From Maylandia zebra (lineage: Eukaryota > Chordata > Actinopteri > Cichliformes > Cichlidae), in contig NC_135171.1 in the NCBI RefSeq assembly GCF_041146795.1, forward strand, positions 725,001 to 789,000: 64,000 nt of DNA, read 5' to 3'. Made by a program: the position numbers and the translations under genes. A model generated the notes under the pieces. The model ran no database searches. It had not been told where the DNA came from and was given only the letters and a program-made list of their open reading frames with translations. This document shows positions 12,746 through 23,196 of this stretch, one piece after another (position 1 is the first letter of the stretch; each line of letters begins with the position of its first letter).

Positions 12746-12866
12746 TACCGTTCCAAACGGTAAGGAGACTCTAACTCCTAGCTATTTTGGAGGTTCCCAA
12801 GTTCTCCCCGGTTGCCAACCGTACTAACCCTATTCGCCGATAGGTCAGGGCCAAGCGTCCTTGGCC
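12746..12866 (-). other. Cluster of perfect hairpins, one with GACG tetraloop (packaging-signal-like)
   Basis: Four short inverted repeats sit within 121 bp, about 600-700 nt downstream of the PBS on the element's sense strand. They are 12849-12866 (7-bp stem GGCCAAG, loop GACG), 12746-12762 (7-bp stem TACCGTT, 3-nt loop), 12810-12820 (5-bp stem GGTTG) and one near 12826-12841 (5-bp stem CCTAT). GACG tetraloops are the hallmark of stem-loops C and D in gammaretroviral encapsidation signals. The function is inferred from position and loop only. Confidence 0.45.
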
Positions 12867-13326
12867 GGGAGGGAGCATTACCTCCGAGAACTGCACTTCC
12901 TAGAACCCCCACGGTTCCGTTCTAAAATAATTTATAATACTTTGAAACAACAATCAACACCCGAAACAAGTGTATAACTGAGGCAGGTGCAACCTAGTGG
13001 TCAATGGAGACTCCAACTCACAAAATGACCGCTCAGGTCCACTCTTATGACCAAATTTGGACTCTAACCAACACAATAACCAATTCCCTACCAAACTACT
13101 TGAGACTCTAACTCAATTTCTTTGGGACTTCAACCCAGTATTTAAACTTTTCTTATCAGACTCTTAACTGCTTTCATTTCTTCTTAGCAGAACTCTAACT
13201 GCTTCAACTCATGAGATTTTTCATCAAAATCAAAACAGACATCCACCAGTAACTTCAGTGAGTAGACTTAAATTTTATCATATCCAATTTGGCACACTTT
13301 GGAAATAATTCAACAGGTAGTGCCTT

Positions 13327-13328
13327 AC
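13327..13328 (-). other. Candidate splice donor in LTR-element leader
   Basis: The sense strand reads CCAAAAG then GTAAGG about 130 nt after the PBS, a position where simple retroviruses place their major donor. No acceptor or spliced ORF was identified. Confidence 0.4.
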
Positions 13329-13442
13329 CTTTTGGATAAGCCGGCTTATGCCCACTCACTTCGACCACTGGAATTCATGTCTGCCCGTCAGACCACCTAA
13401 GACCAAATTTCTCCATCTACACCTCCAATTCTCCCTCCTCAA

Positions 13443-13460
13443 CCACCGGACGAGCCCCCA
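13443..13460 (-). other. Primer-binding site, tRNA-Pro type
   Basis: On the minus strand, two bases after the 5' LTR, the sequence is TGGGGGCTCGTCCGGTGG. The first 15 bases match the tRNA-Pro PBS used by murine leukaemia viruses. It fixes the element's orientation as minus. Confidence 0.92.
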
Positions 13461-13462
13461 AA

Positions 13463-14494
13463 TGTTAAGGTTCAAAATTGAGGAGGGAGAGTACAAACCA
13501 CCCATGGTCCAGAAGGTCTTGGTCAAACAATGATTTTAATGACTACACACGTGTGGGAAGAACACTCTGTACGCCGACAGCAAGTGATCTCCAACTTAAT
13601 CAAAGCATGAACAGATATTTTATAGCATCAGGGTTTGATTTACTGACGCCCCTTCATGCGTCACAGATACATTTTATACATAGATCAGATCAACACCACA
13701 ATGGCTTTTAACCCAGAAGATCATCTTCTATTTTCATGTACTTTCCGTTCTTGTCTTAAAGTAAATTGTTCCTCTTTCTTGCCGAGACAACAAGGACGGT
13801 TCCTCTTTTACCGAGACACTTTTGCAGTTACAACCAGACATGACTAATCTCTCCTCTAAATAAATTTAACTCATGTGTGTGTGTCACGACCTCACATGCT
13901 CTTTCTCAATTCACCTGTTGCACTTCTGACCTTTCACCAGACCAGAGGCTCACTGAGACTATATGTATGTCTTCTACTAAATAAATGTTTTAACCAAGAA
14001 CCTCTACTTAAAAGCTTAATATAAAATGATCTGATATATAAGTGTTTTGTAAGCATGTACTGCAATTCCTTCTATGGCTCCAAGTCACTTGCACAATAGA
14101 TTGTCCGGACATCGCGCCGAACAAAGCTTCCGACCCCCAATTAATTGACCGAGCTCCAACTCTTTAATAAGCACAGATATGCATTGTGTATAAAATAGTC
14201 ATAACTGCACCTGAAATACAAGGTCAACATAATAACTGTATGCATAACATCTTAAGGCCTTCTTAAAGCTATCTGTTACATTGTTAAAGCCTCGTCTTAG
14301 CCTGCTGCTCAAAATAACTTTCACTTCTGCAAAACTCTCCAAGCCTGTTTCCTGTCCTGTTACTTTTAGCCTTTCTGAAAGACACACACTGTTCAACCCC
14401 TGAATGCAATATAAACTCCAGATTATATTATTAATGCAATGGTAATGATGACAATTATTTAACCATAGCAGTAAAATAATTTCCCTGCTCCACA
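13463..14494 (-). repeat. 5' LTR of the non-coding LTR element
   Basis: 1,032 bp, TG...CA, one base longer than the 3' LTR through one extra C near 13503 and otherwise identical by eye. It is followed on the sense strand by the PBS. It begins immediately after GTAT at 14495-14498. Confidence 0.92.
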
Positions 14495-15890
14495 GTATCC
14501 TGCAAAGGATTCTCATCGCATCATTATATGCAACATGCAGCTTCTGCATGCTACATTGTTTGTAGGATGACCACAAGGGGGCAGTATATAGCGGTGTGCA
14601 ATACACTTTAAACAAAGCCACTTTAACTGGAAGTGAACAAAAGCTGAATTTGCGTGCAATAGTATTTGCCTGCACATAGAGCTTACATCGTTGTCTGTAT
14701 ATGTCATCATCATCATTCATTTGCTCAGTAATAAAGTGACCGAGGTATTTCACCTTTTTATGAACTTCAAGAGTTTTTTGTGCCAGTTTAAACAAAGGGA
14801 AATTTAGCTGTTTATCCTGCTTGGTTCTACATATCAAAACAGCACTTTTAGCAGCATTGTACTCAATGTCATATTGCACACCATATTCAGTACAGACATT
14901 AAGAAGATCCTGTAACCCAGCACTGCTTGGACTAAAAACAACCAGGTCATCTGCATACATGAGATGATTTATCAGTGCTTTACCTAATATACACCCAGTG
15001 TTACAGGCTCTCAGCTGTATGGACAAATCATCAACATATAGATTAAATAAAATTGGAGACAAAATCCCACCCCGTCTAACACCATTGCTGACACCAAAGG
15101 GGGCAGAAATACTGCTTCCCCATTTAACCTGCATGTTCTGATGAGCGTACCAGTAAGAGAGAATCCTCACCATGTATTGAGGAACTCCCCGTCTCTTCAG
15201 TTTATCAAAAAGTTTTCTGTGGTTCACTCGATCAGAAGCCTGAGAGGCATCAATGAAACACATGAGGACAGATGAATTTTTAGCCCTATACGACCTGACT
15301 ATTTCCTTGAGTGCATATATGCACATGTCAGTGCCGTGCTTTGGTTTGAAGCCAAACTGATTATCCAGAGAAGAGATGAACTCACTAACTCTATCAAACA
15401 GGATTCTTTCTAACACCTTAGATAAAATACTGGCTAGTGCAATCGGCCTGTAATTATCCAAACAGCTCACTTTTGCAGCTTTGTCTTTCATAACTGGTAC
15501 CAGTAAAATACACAGCATTGAGTCTGGTAATATGCCATGAATCATAAACCCAGTGAAACAGAGCGCTAGAAGAGGAGCTAGCCTTAAACTAGCATGTTTT
15601 AAATGTTCTGCAGTGATGTGATCCAAACCAGAGGATTTATTATCAGACAACCTATGAATGGCTTCATATACTTCATGTGTCCTTACACTTATTGTGTCAT
15701 TACTCATGTCAAGATTGTCCTCATATGGTTCACTTTTTATACAGTTAAACAATGCACTGTAATGCTGTCTCCATAATGCTGCAATGTTATCTGCCCCAGA
15801 AACACCTTCAACAGTTGATGGTAGAGATGGTTTACAGTTATTAAGAGCTTTCACCTCTTTCCAAAAATCTGTCATATTATTACACAGCAT
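14495..15890 (-). pseudogene. LINE reverse transcriptase, interrupted
   Basis: The RT domain of the LINE copies element RNA into DNA at the nicked target. Visible motifs are DNYRPIALASILSKVLERI (RT block 2), GFKPKHGTD, the FIDASQASDRVNH block A (which carries SQASD where most relatives have SKAFD), RRGGILSPILFNLYVDD, and the catalytic YADDLVVFSPSS. The frame opens at 15890, ten bases inside the end of the EN frame, so one indel near 15885 separates EN from RT. The ORF continues artificially into the LTR element to 14199; the genuine C-terminus resumes at 5777. The block-A change leaves the first catalytic Asp in place. Confidence 0.88.
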
Positions 15891-17106
15891 TTTCCAAAGA
15901 ATCTGCTCTCAGCATTTGCTCATTTTTAGTTATAAAGCGAACAGCGTACTTATATCTGGCATTCGCACATTTTTTCTGTTCAAATTCTGGGCCTTGTTTA
16001 GGTCTTCCAGCCATGACCCAACATTTATAAGCTATGCGAGCTTCATCATGGTACATGGATACATGTTCTTTCCAGCCAGGTCTGATGTTAGGTTTCTTAT
16101 GCTTATATTGTTTATCAAGCGGTGTACCACTTTCATGCAGAGCAGTCACTATATCATCATACATGGAGCAGAGTAAATGTTTATGCACAGCATTCTTACA
16201 GTTGACATCCTTGCACAAAATAGCTTCTTTGGGCAAAGAAATGTTGTTCAGATGTATATCGGTATTACTATGATAAGCTAAGAAATCATCTTCACTACAA
16301 GCTGACCAGTCTAATTTTACACTGGTAGCAATATTGTTTCCAGTTGTTGCTGGCATTTGTTCCACATTCACAGTAAAACCAAAAGGTATATGATCTGACA
16401 CAGTTACCTCATACCTAATAGTCATGTTTGCTAAAGCTGCATGTCCATCAGCTGTACAGATACAGTGGTCCAGCCATGATGTACTATGCCAGGCTTCACT
16501 TATGTATGTATAGCTATCTGCAGGCAGCAACACTTTGGTAGACAGGATAAGATTATTAACTTGACAGAAGTGAGTTAAGTGGTCAGCAAACTGAGAACTG
16601 CTGTCTGTGAGATCAGCATTAAAATCACCCAAAACATATATGCTGTAAGTATCGTTGTCTTGAATAAATGCATTAATAAAAGCCAGCCTACTGAGGTATT
16701 CTTGCTCATTTTGACAAGATTCATAGGGAGAATAAATATTAAGAATGATAAAACTACTATTGTTCTGTGTATATTGTATACCAATACACCAGTCTACATC
16801 CAGTCTAATGAGCTTTATCACAGGGTCTATTTTTTTGTCCCAAAGCACAGCAACCCCTCCAGGTATTCTGCCTCTGACTATAGCTGTGCTGAGATCAGTT
16901 GTTGATTCCCCCACTCCCAAAAAACTTGCATTTAGACAGTTAAGTTTTCCCAGGTCCTGTTTGGACAACCATGTCTCCTGCAAGCATAAAATGTCACATT
17001 CTGCAAGCAGACTGTCCACAACAATCCGTCGAGCTTTGTCCCCTGCACTCTGTCCCAAACGTAGACCATGACAGTTGTAAGATAATATCCTAATAGACAT
17101 CTTCAT
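15880..17106 (-). pseudogene. LINE ORF2 N-terminus: APE-type endonuclease
   Basis: The exonuclease-endonuclease-phosphatase domain nicks the target for target-primed reverse transcription. Motifs in order are ILSYNCHGLR (the catalytic Asn), CLQETWLS (catalytic Glu), GGVAVLWDKK, YVLGDFNADL (Asp and Asn), SWLDHC and VTVSDHIPFGF (the catalytic Asp-His pair). The start overlaps the ORF1 stop as ATGA, which suggests coupled termination-reinitiation. The C-terminal linker to RT is present until the frameshift near 15885. Confidence 0.9.
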
Positions 17107-17440
17107 GTTGATACGTTGGTACCAGAAGGCGCAGTTATCTCCCCTGCTGGATCCACTGAGCTTGGCACCACCGTACCGAGCTTACGAGGTTCATAAAAAC
17201 GCCGGACCAGAGCCCCTTCAGGCCAGAGTTCAGGATTGTACATTTCACCCACATCATTACATTCAGCAGAAACCTTGAAAGAGCTGAACCTGCTACGTTT
17301 ACTAGCAATTTTTTGACAGGTCACATCTCTTTTAAGTTTCTCTCTCAAATACAGAGCAAGAGTTTCTGCATCTACATCCAGGGCAAATATAGTGGCAAAC
17401 ACGCTCACCAATTTAGACCCTGTGGTATTTAGGCAGCAGA
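17103..17440 (-). pseudogene. LINE ORF1 C-terminal fragment
   Basis: About 105 codons ending in TGA at 17103-17105. The segment FATIFALDVDAETLALYLRE ... FSSFKVSAECND ... WPEGALVRRFYEP has the layout of the RRM-like C-terminal part of ORF1 proteins in CR1/jockey-group LINEs, which bind element RNA. The 5' part is missing, consistent with 5' truncation around 17440. Confidence 0.7.
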
Positions 17441-18939
17441 ACAACTAAGAATAACAACTACAAAGAATGTTTTTAGGTTTCTGTTGTACTGCAAGGTTCT
17501 GTACAGGAGAACCAAACCAAGAGCAAATATTACGTCTCATTTACACCTGAGCACGAAGAGCCATCAACATTTAGCAAATTGAATCATCTTTGTTTAGATG
17601 CAAGAAGAATCATATAGAAATGAAAAAGTAGAAATAGAAATCCAGAGCAAAGATATCCTCTAATTCAGCGTAGCACATGTGCAGCTGCTGCGATTCACGT
17701 AAGCATTCGGCTCGTCGCTGTTGCAGATTTTTCTCTCGCTGTTCTGGCTCACAGCGCTGCAAACACAAAAATAAATATCCCCAAAGGTGTGAAAGGGAGC
17801 TAATTAGTAAGAGTATTGTTACTCTCCGCAGGAGTAGTCCAGCAGTAGAAATCAGTCCAATAACAAGGTGTGTAACATCTAGCAGGGTGACAGAAAAACC
17901 CAGGGTAACTTCTAAGGACCTCAACGTCTCTCTCACATTGTGTTTTTTAAACATGCTTCCATTTGTCACTTCAGTCTTTACTCTGAAATACAGGAAGAGA
18001 AATCATGGCTGAAACAATTTCTCATGAAACCAGGGGTGTGGTCCAACAGTCAGTTTGGTGAGGAAGGTTCCTAACTGAGAGAAGTGACCCAGAAGTATCT
18101 GTGTAGCAGCCACAATGAATCCAGATCATGAGCTTTATTAACTGATCAAAGTCTCTTCTTTCATCTTCTGTATCATTCAGTTTGCATTGGTAATGCCCAT
18201 TATTGTAATGCTTTTTTAAGACGAGCAAAACTTTATTTCACTTTGGGTTAGCTGGGATAAGTGATGGATGGAGGGAATTTTACTTCAGCCACAGAAATCC
18301 TAAACAGGAAGGAGGAGCAGAGTTACAGTGGATCACTATCCAGCAGGGAAACAAGGTTTATTTCAATTTCTTGGCCATGAGTGAGAGTTACTGAGTGGGC
18401 AAATTAGGGAGACGACACCATCAGATCCCGAGCCCTCCATGTGTTAATCAAGAGACGGCTGCTGTGCTACATCCATAAATAATGAATAAATTAGGAGCTA
18501 AAGCTGAAAGGACAGTTTATTTGTACCATCTTCACGTGAACACATTCAAGAACATCACAGATGAAGAAACATTAAAAACTTCCACACTACATAAAGCAAG
18601 AAAAATAGTTTTTCTTTCAGGTGGTTTCAGAAAAACAGAAACATCAAACATCTCCAAGACTCTCTTTGAAAGAACTAAAAACCTTTGTTCTCATGGTCCA
18701 ATCATGAGTGAACTCCCCGATGAAGCCTTGTGTGCTAAAACATGTCAGAGTTTTAAAGGTTAAACATGAGTTTCCAAAACGTTTTGCTGGAGAACAATGA
18801 ACTATTTGACTGAGTTTCAATCATTTACAGACGAGCAAAACCAGGACAGAGAAAAAAGGACAAAACTGACTCAGTAAAAAACAGAAAAGAAGATCCCATG
18901 TAGATCTGTATTATGTAGAAGTTCAGCCCAGCAACCAGT
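17441..18939. other. Spacer with one possible minus-strand coding exon
   Basis: At 17611-17759 (minus) a pyrimidine-rich acceptor (TTTTTGTGTTTGCAG) precedes a short open stretch rich in Gln, Arg and Glu (REKNLQQRRAECLRESQQ) ending in TGA. It could be the last exon of an unidentified coiled-coil protein or chance. Otherwise no gene was recognised; the zinc-finger 3' UTR probably occupies the right-hand end. Confidence 0.35.
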
Positions 18940-19632
18940 TCAGTTCAACACAAGTTTAAATGATTCTATCTGAACTCTGTGGAGCCTGATCTCAAGCTTT
19001 TTGAGTCCGACACAGAAACCAGAGGATCTTTCTGTGTCTTCAGATTCACTGTGATCCAGTGATGGGAGTGATTTCAGCCCTGAGTGATCACGCTGATGTT
19101 TGCACAGAGCAGACAATGAGGTGAATGTTTGGGCACATTGGTAACAGTGAAACAGTTTATTAGTAACGTGGGATCGTTTGTGTGCAGAGTATGAACTGAG
19201 ATTCCTGAAGCTCTTGTCACACTGGTCACAGCTGTAGTTTCCTTCCATGTGTCCACGTTCATGAATGTTACGATTACCTGACTGTGAGAAGCTTCTCTCA
19301 CAGTGTCTGCACTTGTGTGGTTTCTCTCCTGTGTGGACTCCTTTGTGTGTTTTAAGCTGACCTGCAGTGGTGAAGGATGACCCACACTGATCACAGAGGT
19401 GCTTTTTAACCCCACTGTGAATCAGTTCATGTTGTTTTAAGTGATGTGATGTAGTGAAGCTTCTCCCACATTCTTTGCAGTATTTCAGTTTGTCTCCAGT
19501 GTGTCTACGTTGATGTAGTTTTAGGGTCTTTTGCCGACTGAAAGTTTTTCCACAGAGGTCACAATGAAAGTCTTTCCCACCACCACAGTGATGACAGGGT
19601 TGAGAACTGGATCCATCTGTGTCGCTCTGCTT
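18940..19632 (-). CDS. C2H2 zinc-finger protein, terminal exon (6 fingers)
   Basis: The exon opens at an acceptor (TTGTTTAG at 19640-19633) in phase 0 and ends TAA at 18940-18942. After a short linker (KQSDTDGSS) it encodes six C2H2 fingers, for example FHCDLCGKTFS with H-x3-H, joined by TGEKP-like linkers (HTGDK, HSGVK, HTGEK) in the first half and less standard linkers later. A 35-residue tail without fingers follows. It joins in frame to the exon at 23197-23877. Polydactyl fingers of this kind bind DNA and often regulate transcription. No KRAB or SCAN domain is visible. The intron between the two exons is interrupted by Rex3. Because no other damage is seen, the gene may be functional, but its first exons were not found. 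Confidence 0.85.
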   Translation of the reverse strand, partial: KQSDTDGSSSQPCHHCGGGKDFHCDLCGKTFSRQKTLKLHQRRHTGDKLKYCKECGRSFTTSHHLKQHELIHSGVKKHLCDQCGSSFTTAGQLKTHKGVHTGEKPHKCRHCERSFSQSGNRNIHERGHMEGNYSCDQCDKSFRNLSSYSAHKRSHVTNKLFHCYQCAQTFTSLSALCKHQRDHSGLKSLPSLDHSESEDTERSSGFCVGLKKLEIRLHRVQIESFKLVLN

Positions 19633-19906
19633 CTAAACAAAGACACAAAGACAGTGTAAGTCAGTCCTTCAACATTTGTATCCTGAACGTCGCCTGAAAT
19701 AAAGAGCATCTCTGCAGACGTCCAACTACATTTGACTGTTTCAGTTAACACACTCAGTTTACTGGGCTGCAATAACTACAATACTACCACCATAATACTA
19801 CAGTAATACTAAAATCATAACTGAAAGGAAAATCTGAATAATCACTCAGAGCTGCTTTTCCATGCAGTAGAATTGCTAACATGCTAACACAGTTTAATGA
19901 GCAGAG

Positions 19907-19918
19907 TTGTTCCAAACA
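19907..19918. repeat. Target-site duplication of Rex3 (left copy)
   Basis: TTGTTCCAAACA is repeated at 23146-23157 on the far side of Rex3. Confidence 0.85.
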
Positions 19919-19946
19919 TCCATCCATCCATCCATCTTCATCCGCT

Positions 19947-22917
19947 TTATCCAGAGCCGGGTCGCGGGGGCAGCAGCCTAAGCAAAGAGGCCCAGACCTC
20001 CCTCTCCCCAGCCACCTCCTCCAGCTTATCCGGGGGAACACCAAGGCGTTCCCAGGCCAGCCGAGAGATATAATCTCTCCAGCGTGTCCTGGGTCTGCCC
20101 CGGGGCCTCCTCCCGGTGGGACATGCCTGGAACACCTCACCCAGGAGGCGCCCAGGGGGCATCCTTGTCAGATGCCCGAACCACCTCAGCTGGCTCCTTT
20201 CGATGTGGAGCAGTAGCTGCTCTACTCTGAGCCCCTCCCGGATGGCCGAACTTCTCACCCTATCTCTAAGGGAGAGGCCAGCCACCCTTCGGAGGAAGCT
20301 CATTTCTGCCGCTTGTATCCGCGACCTTGTTCTTTCGGTCACTACCCACAGCTCGTGGCCATAGGTGAGGGTAGGGACGTAGATCGACCGGTAAATTGAG
20401 AGCTTCGCTTTTACACTCAGCTCCCTCTTCACCACGACGGACCGGTGCAGCGTCCGCATTACTGCAGCCGCAGCCCCAATCCGTCTGTCGATCTCCGGCT
20501 CCCTTCTCCCATCACTCGCGAACAAGACCCCGAGATACTTGAACTCCTCCACTTGGGGCAGGAACTCATCCCCGACCCGGAGTGGGCACTCCACCCTTTT
20601 CCGGCTGAGAACCATGGCCTCAGATTTGGAGGTGCTGATCCTCATTCCCGCTGCTTCACACTCGGCTGCGAACCGTTCCAGTGCGAGCTGGAGGCCCTCA
20701 CCCGATGAAGCCAACAGAACCACATCATCTGCAAAAATCAGAGATGAGATTCTGAGGCCACCAAAGCGAAAGCCCTCCGCCACTTGGCTGCGCCTAGAAA
20801 TCCTGTCCATAAAAATTATGAACACAACCGGAGACAAAGGGCAGCCCTGGCGGAGCCCATCACCCACCGGGAACGAGTCCGACTTATTGCCGGCAATGCG
20901 AACCAAGCTCTTGCAACGGTTGTATAGGGATCGAATGGCCCGTAGCAATGGGCCAGACACCCCATACTCCCGCAACACCTCCCACAGGACACCCCGAGGG
21001 ACACGGTCGAATGCCTTCTCCAAGTCCACAAAACACATGTAGACTGGTTGGGCAAACTCCCATGCACCCTCAAGTATCCTGGAGAGGATAAAGAGCTGGT
21101 CCAGTGTTCCGCGACCAGGACGAAAACCGCATTGTTCCTCCTGTATCCGAGGTTCGACTAGCGGACGAACTCTCCTTTCCAGCACCCTGGCATAGACTTT
21201 CCCAGGGAGGCTGAGGAGTGTGATCCCCCTGTAGTTGGAACACACCCTCCGGTCCCCCTTCTTAAAGATGGGGACCACCACCCCGGTCTGCCAGTCCACA
21301 GGTACTGCCCCTGATCTCCACGCAACATTGCAGAGGCGTGTCAACCAGGACAGCCCTACAACGTCCAGAGCCTTCAGGAACTCGGGGCGGACCTCATCAA
21401 CACCAGGGGCTCTGCCACCAAGGAGTTGTTTAACTGCCTCAGTGACCTCGCCCCCGGAAATTGGCGGGTCATTCCCCTCATCCCCAGACTCTGCTTCCTC
21501 CTCGGAAGACGTGTCAGTGGGATTAAGGAGGTCCTCGAAGTATTCCTTCCACCGCCTGACAATTTTCTCAGTCGACGTCAGCAGCACTCCGCCAGCACTA
21601 TACACAGTGCAGGTAGAGCACCGCTTTCCCCTCCTGAGACGCCTGACGGTTTGCCAGAATCTCTTCGAGGCAGTCCGAAAGTCTTTTTCCATGGCCTCTC
21701 CGAACTCCTCCCACACCCGAGTTTTTGCTTCAGCCACTGCCCGAGCCGCATTCCGCTTGGCCTGTCGATACCTGTCGGCTGCCTCCGGAGTCCCACAGGC
21801 CAACCAAGCCCGATAGGACTCCTTCTTCAGCCTGGTGGCTCCCTTCACCTCTGGTGTCCACCATTTGGTTCGGGGATTACCACCGCGGCAGGCACCAACC
21901 ACCTTGCGGCCGCAGCTCAATGCAGCAGCTTCGGCAATGGAGACGCTGAACATGGTCCATTCGGACTCAATGTCCCCAGTCTCCCTCGGAATGCTGTTGA
22001 AGCTCTGCCGGAGGTGTGCGTTGAAGATCTCGCGGACTGGGGCCTCTGCTAGACGTTCCCAGCACACCCTCACTACGCGTTTAGGTGCACCAGGTCTGTC
22101 CAGCGTCCTCCCCCGCCACCTGATCCAACTCACCACCAGGTGGTGATCAGTTGACAGCTCAGCCCCTCTCTTTACCCGAGTGTCCAGAACATATGGTCGC
22201 AGGTCTGCTGATACGATTACAAAATCGATCATCGACCTACGGCCTAGAGCGTCCTGGTGCCACGTGCACTTATGGACACTCTTATGTTTGAACAGGGTGT
22301 TCGTTATGGCCAAACTGTGATTAGCACAGAAGTCCAATAACAAAGCACCGCTCGGGTTCAGATCAGGGAGGCCGTTCCTCCCAATCACGCCCCTCCAGGT
22401 CTCGCTGTCGTTACCCACGTGAGCATTGAAGTCTCCCAGCAGGACAACAGAGTCTCCAGGTTGAGCACCCTCCAGCACCCCCCCCCCCCCCCCCCAGGGA
22501 CTCTAAGAAGGCTGGGTACTCTGAACTGCCACTCGGCGCATAAGCGCAGATGACAGTCAGGACCCGTTCCCCGACCCTAAGGCGCAGGGAACAAACCCTC
22601 TCGTCCACCGGGAAAAACCCCAACGTACCGGCAGCAAGCCGAGGGGATATTAGAATACCCACCCCAGCCCGCCGCCTCTCACCAGGGGCAACTCCAGACT
22701 GAGACAGAGTCCAGCCCCTCTCCAGGAGACTGGTTCCAGAGCCCAAGCCATGTGTAGAGGTGAGCCCGACTATATCTAGCCGGTACCTCTCAACCTCACG
22801 CACTAACTCAGGCTCCTTCCCCACCAGAGAGGTGACATTCCATGTCCCTATTGCCAGTCTTGGCAGCCGGGGGTCAGCCGCCAAGGCCTCCGCTCCTGGC
22901 CGCCACCCGGCACACAA
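19947..22917 (-). pseudogene. Rex3 endonuclease-reverse transcriptase, one frameshift
   Basis: A single long ORF encodes an APE-type endonuclease followed by RT. EN motifs: [33 protein letters not shown] and [14 protein letters not shown] motifs: [45 protein letters not shown] (block A), [12 protein letters not shown], and catalytic [12 protein letters not shown]. The C-terminal domain ends with [13 protein letters not shown] and [12 protein letters not shown] as in other fish Rex3 copies. The reading frame breaks once, at an 18-base C run (22478-22495; G on the coding strand), where family members have a much shorter run. Apart from this homopolymer change I see no stop. Confidence 0.93.
22478..22495. 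repeat. 18-base C homopolymer inside Rex3
   Basis: A run of 18 C on the plus strand at the EN domain, responsible for the only frameshift of the element. Such runs are also prone to sequencing error. Confidence 0.9.
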
Positions 22918-23196
22918 TGCACCCGACCCCTATGGCGCCTCCTGTGGGTGGTGGGCCTGCGGGAGGATGGGCCCATGTCTCCTCTTCGGGCTGTGCCCGG
23001 CCGGGCCCCATGGACTAAGGCCCGGCCACCAGACGCTCGCCCTCGGGCACCCTCCCCGGGCCTGGCTCCAGGGCGGGGCCCCGGTAACCCTATCCCGGGC
23101 AGGGTAAACTGTTCCCTCGGTGTCCTTTTCATAAGGGTCTTTTGTTTGTTCCAAACAGTCAGGCTAAAATGACAAGATAACAATATAAATACATAC

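Larger units (their letters stand above)
5778..14494 (-). mobile_element. Non-coding LTR retroelement (LARD-like, tRNA-Pro PBS), complete
   Basis: A complete 8,717-bp LTR element in minus orientation, inserted in the RT ORF of a LINE. It has two LTRs (5778-6808 and 13463-14494) that I compared base by base and found different by one inserted C, TG...CA ends, 4-bp GTAT duplications, a primer-binding site matching tRNA-Pro and a purine tract before the 3' LTR. The 6.65-kb interior has no sense-strand ORF of 60 codons and no recognisable gag, pro, pol or env. The longest ORFs are antisense and low complexity. It therefore looks like a non-autonomous element mobilised in trans by a related retrovirus. 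A MITE lies at 9116-9838 and hairpins at 12746-12866. Related copies occur at 24134-25273 (solo LTR) and around 36025-36806 with 41087-41260 (interior). Confidence 0.9.
14495..17440 (-). mobile_element. APE-type LINE body (ORF1 tail, EN, RT), interrupted by LTR element
   Basis: Main body of a minus-strand non-LTR retrotransposon, 5'-truncated near 17440 and split at 14495 by the LTR element; its 3' end is at 5355-5777. The order ORF1-EN-RT, an apurinic-type endonuclease and no RNase H fit the CR1/L2/jockey group; the exact clade is not assigned. ORF1 and ORF2 overlap by ATGA at 17106-17103. Apart from the insertion, one frameshift near 15885 is the only break I see, so it was fairly young when hit. 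Confidence 0.9.
19919..23145 (-). mobile_element. Rex3 (RTE-clade) LINE, near full length
   Basis: A 3,227-bp GC-rich insertion in the intron of the zinc-finger gene, flanked by a 12-bp direct repeat. The 3' end carries the GATG-type tetranucleotide tail characteristic of Rex3 (seen on the plus strand as CATC repeats at 19919-19937). The 5' region (22918-23145) is the GC-rich Rex3 leader. Base composition contrasts sharply with the AT-rich surroundings. Coding content is described in the separate entry. Confidence 0.92.

Noticed and set aside
14199..14494. C-terminal 98 residues of the minus-strand RT reading frame
   Set aside because: They are translated from the LTR, not from the LINE. The same residues appear at 6513-6808 in the other LTR.
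20116..22146. Several long plus-strand ORFs across the Rex3 region
   Set aside because: They are antisense shadows of the GC-rich Rex3 coding sequence.
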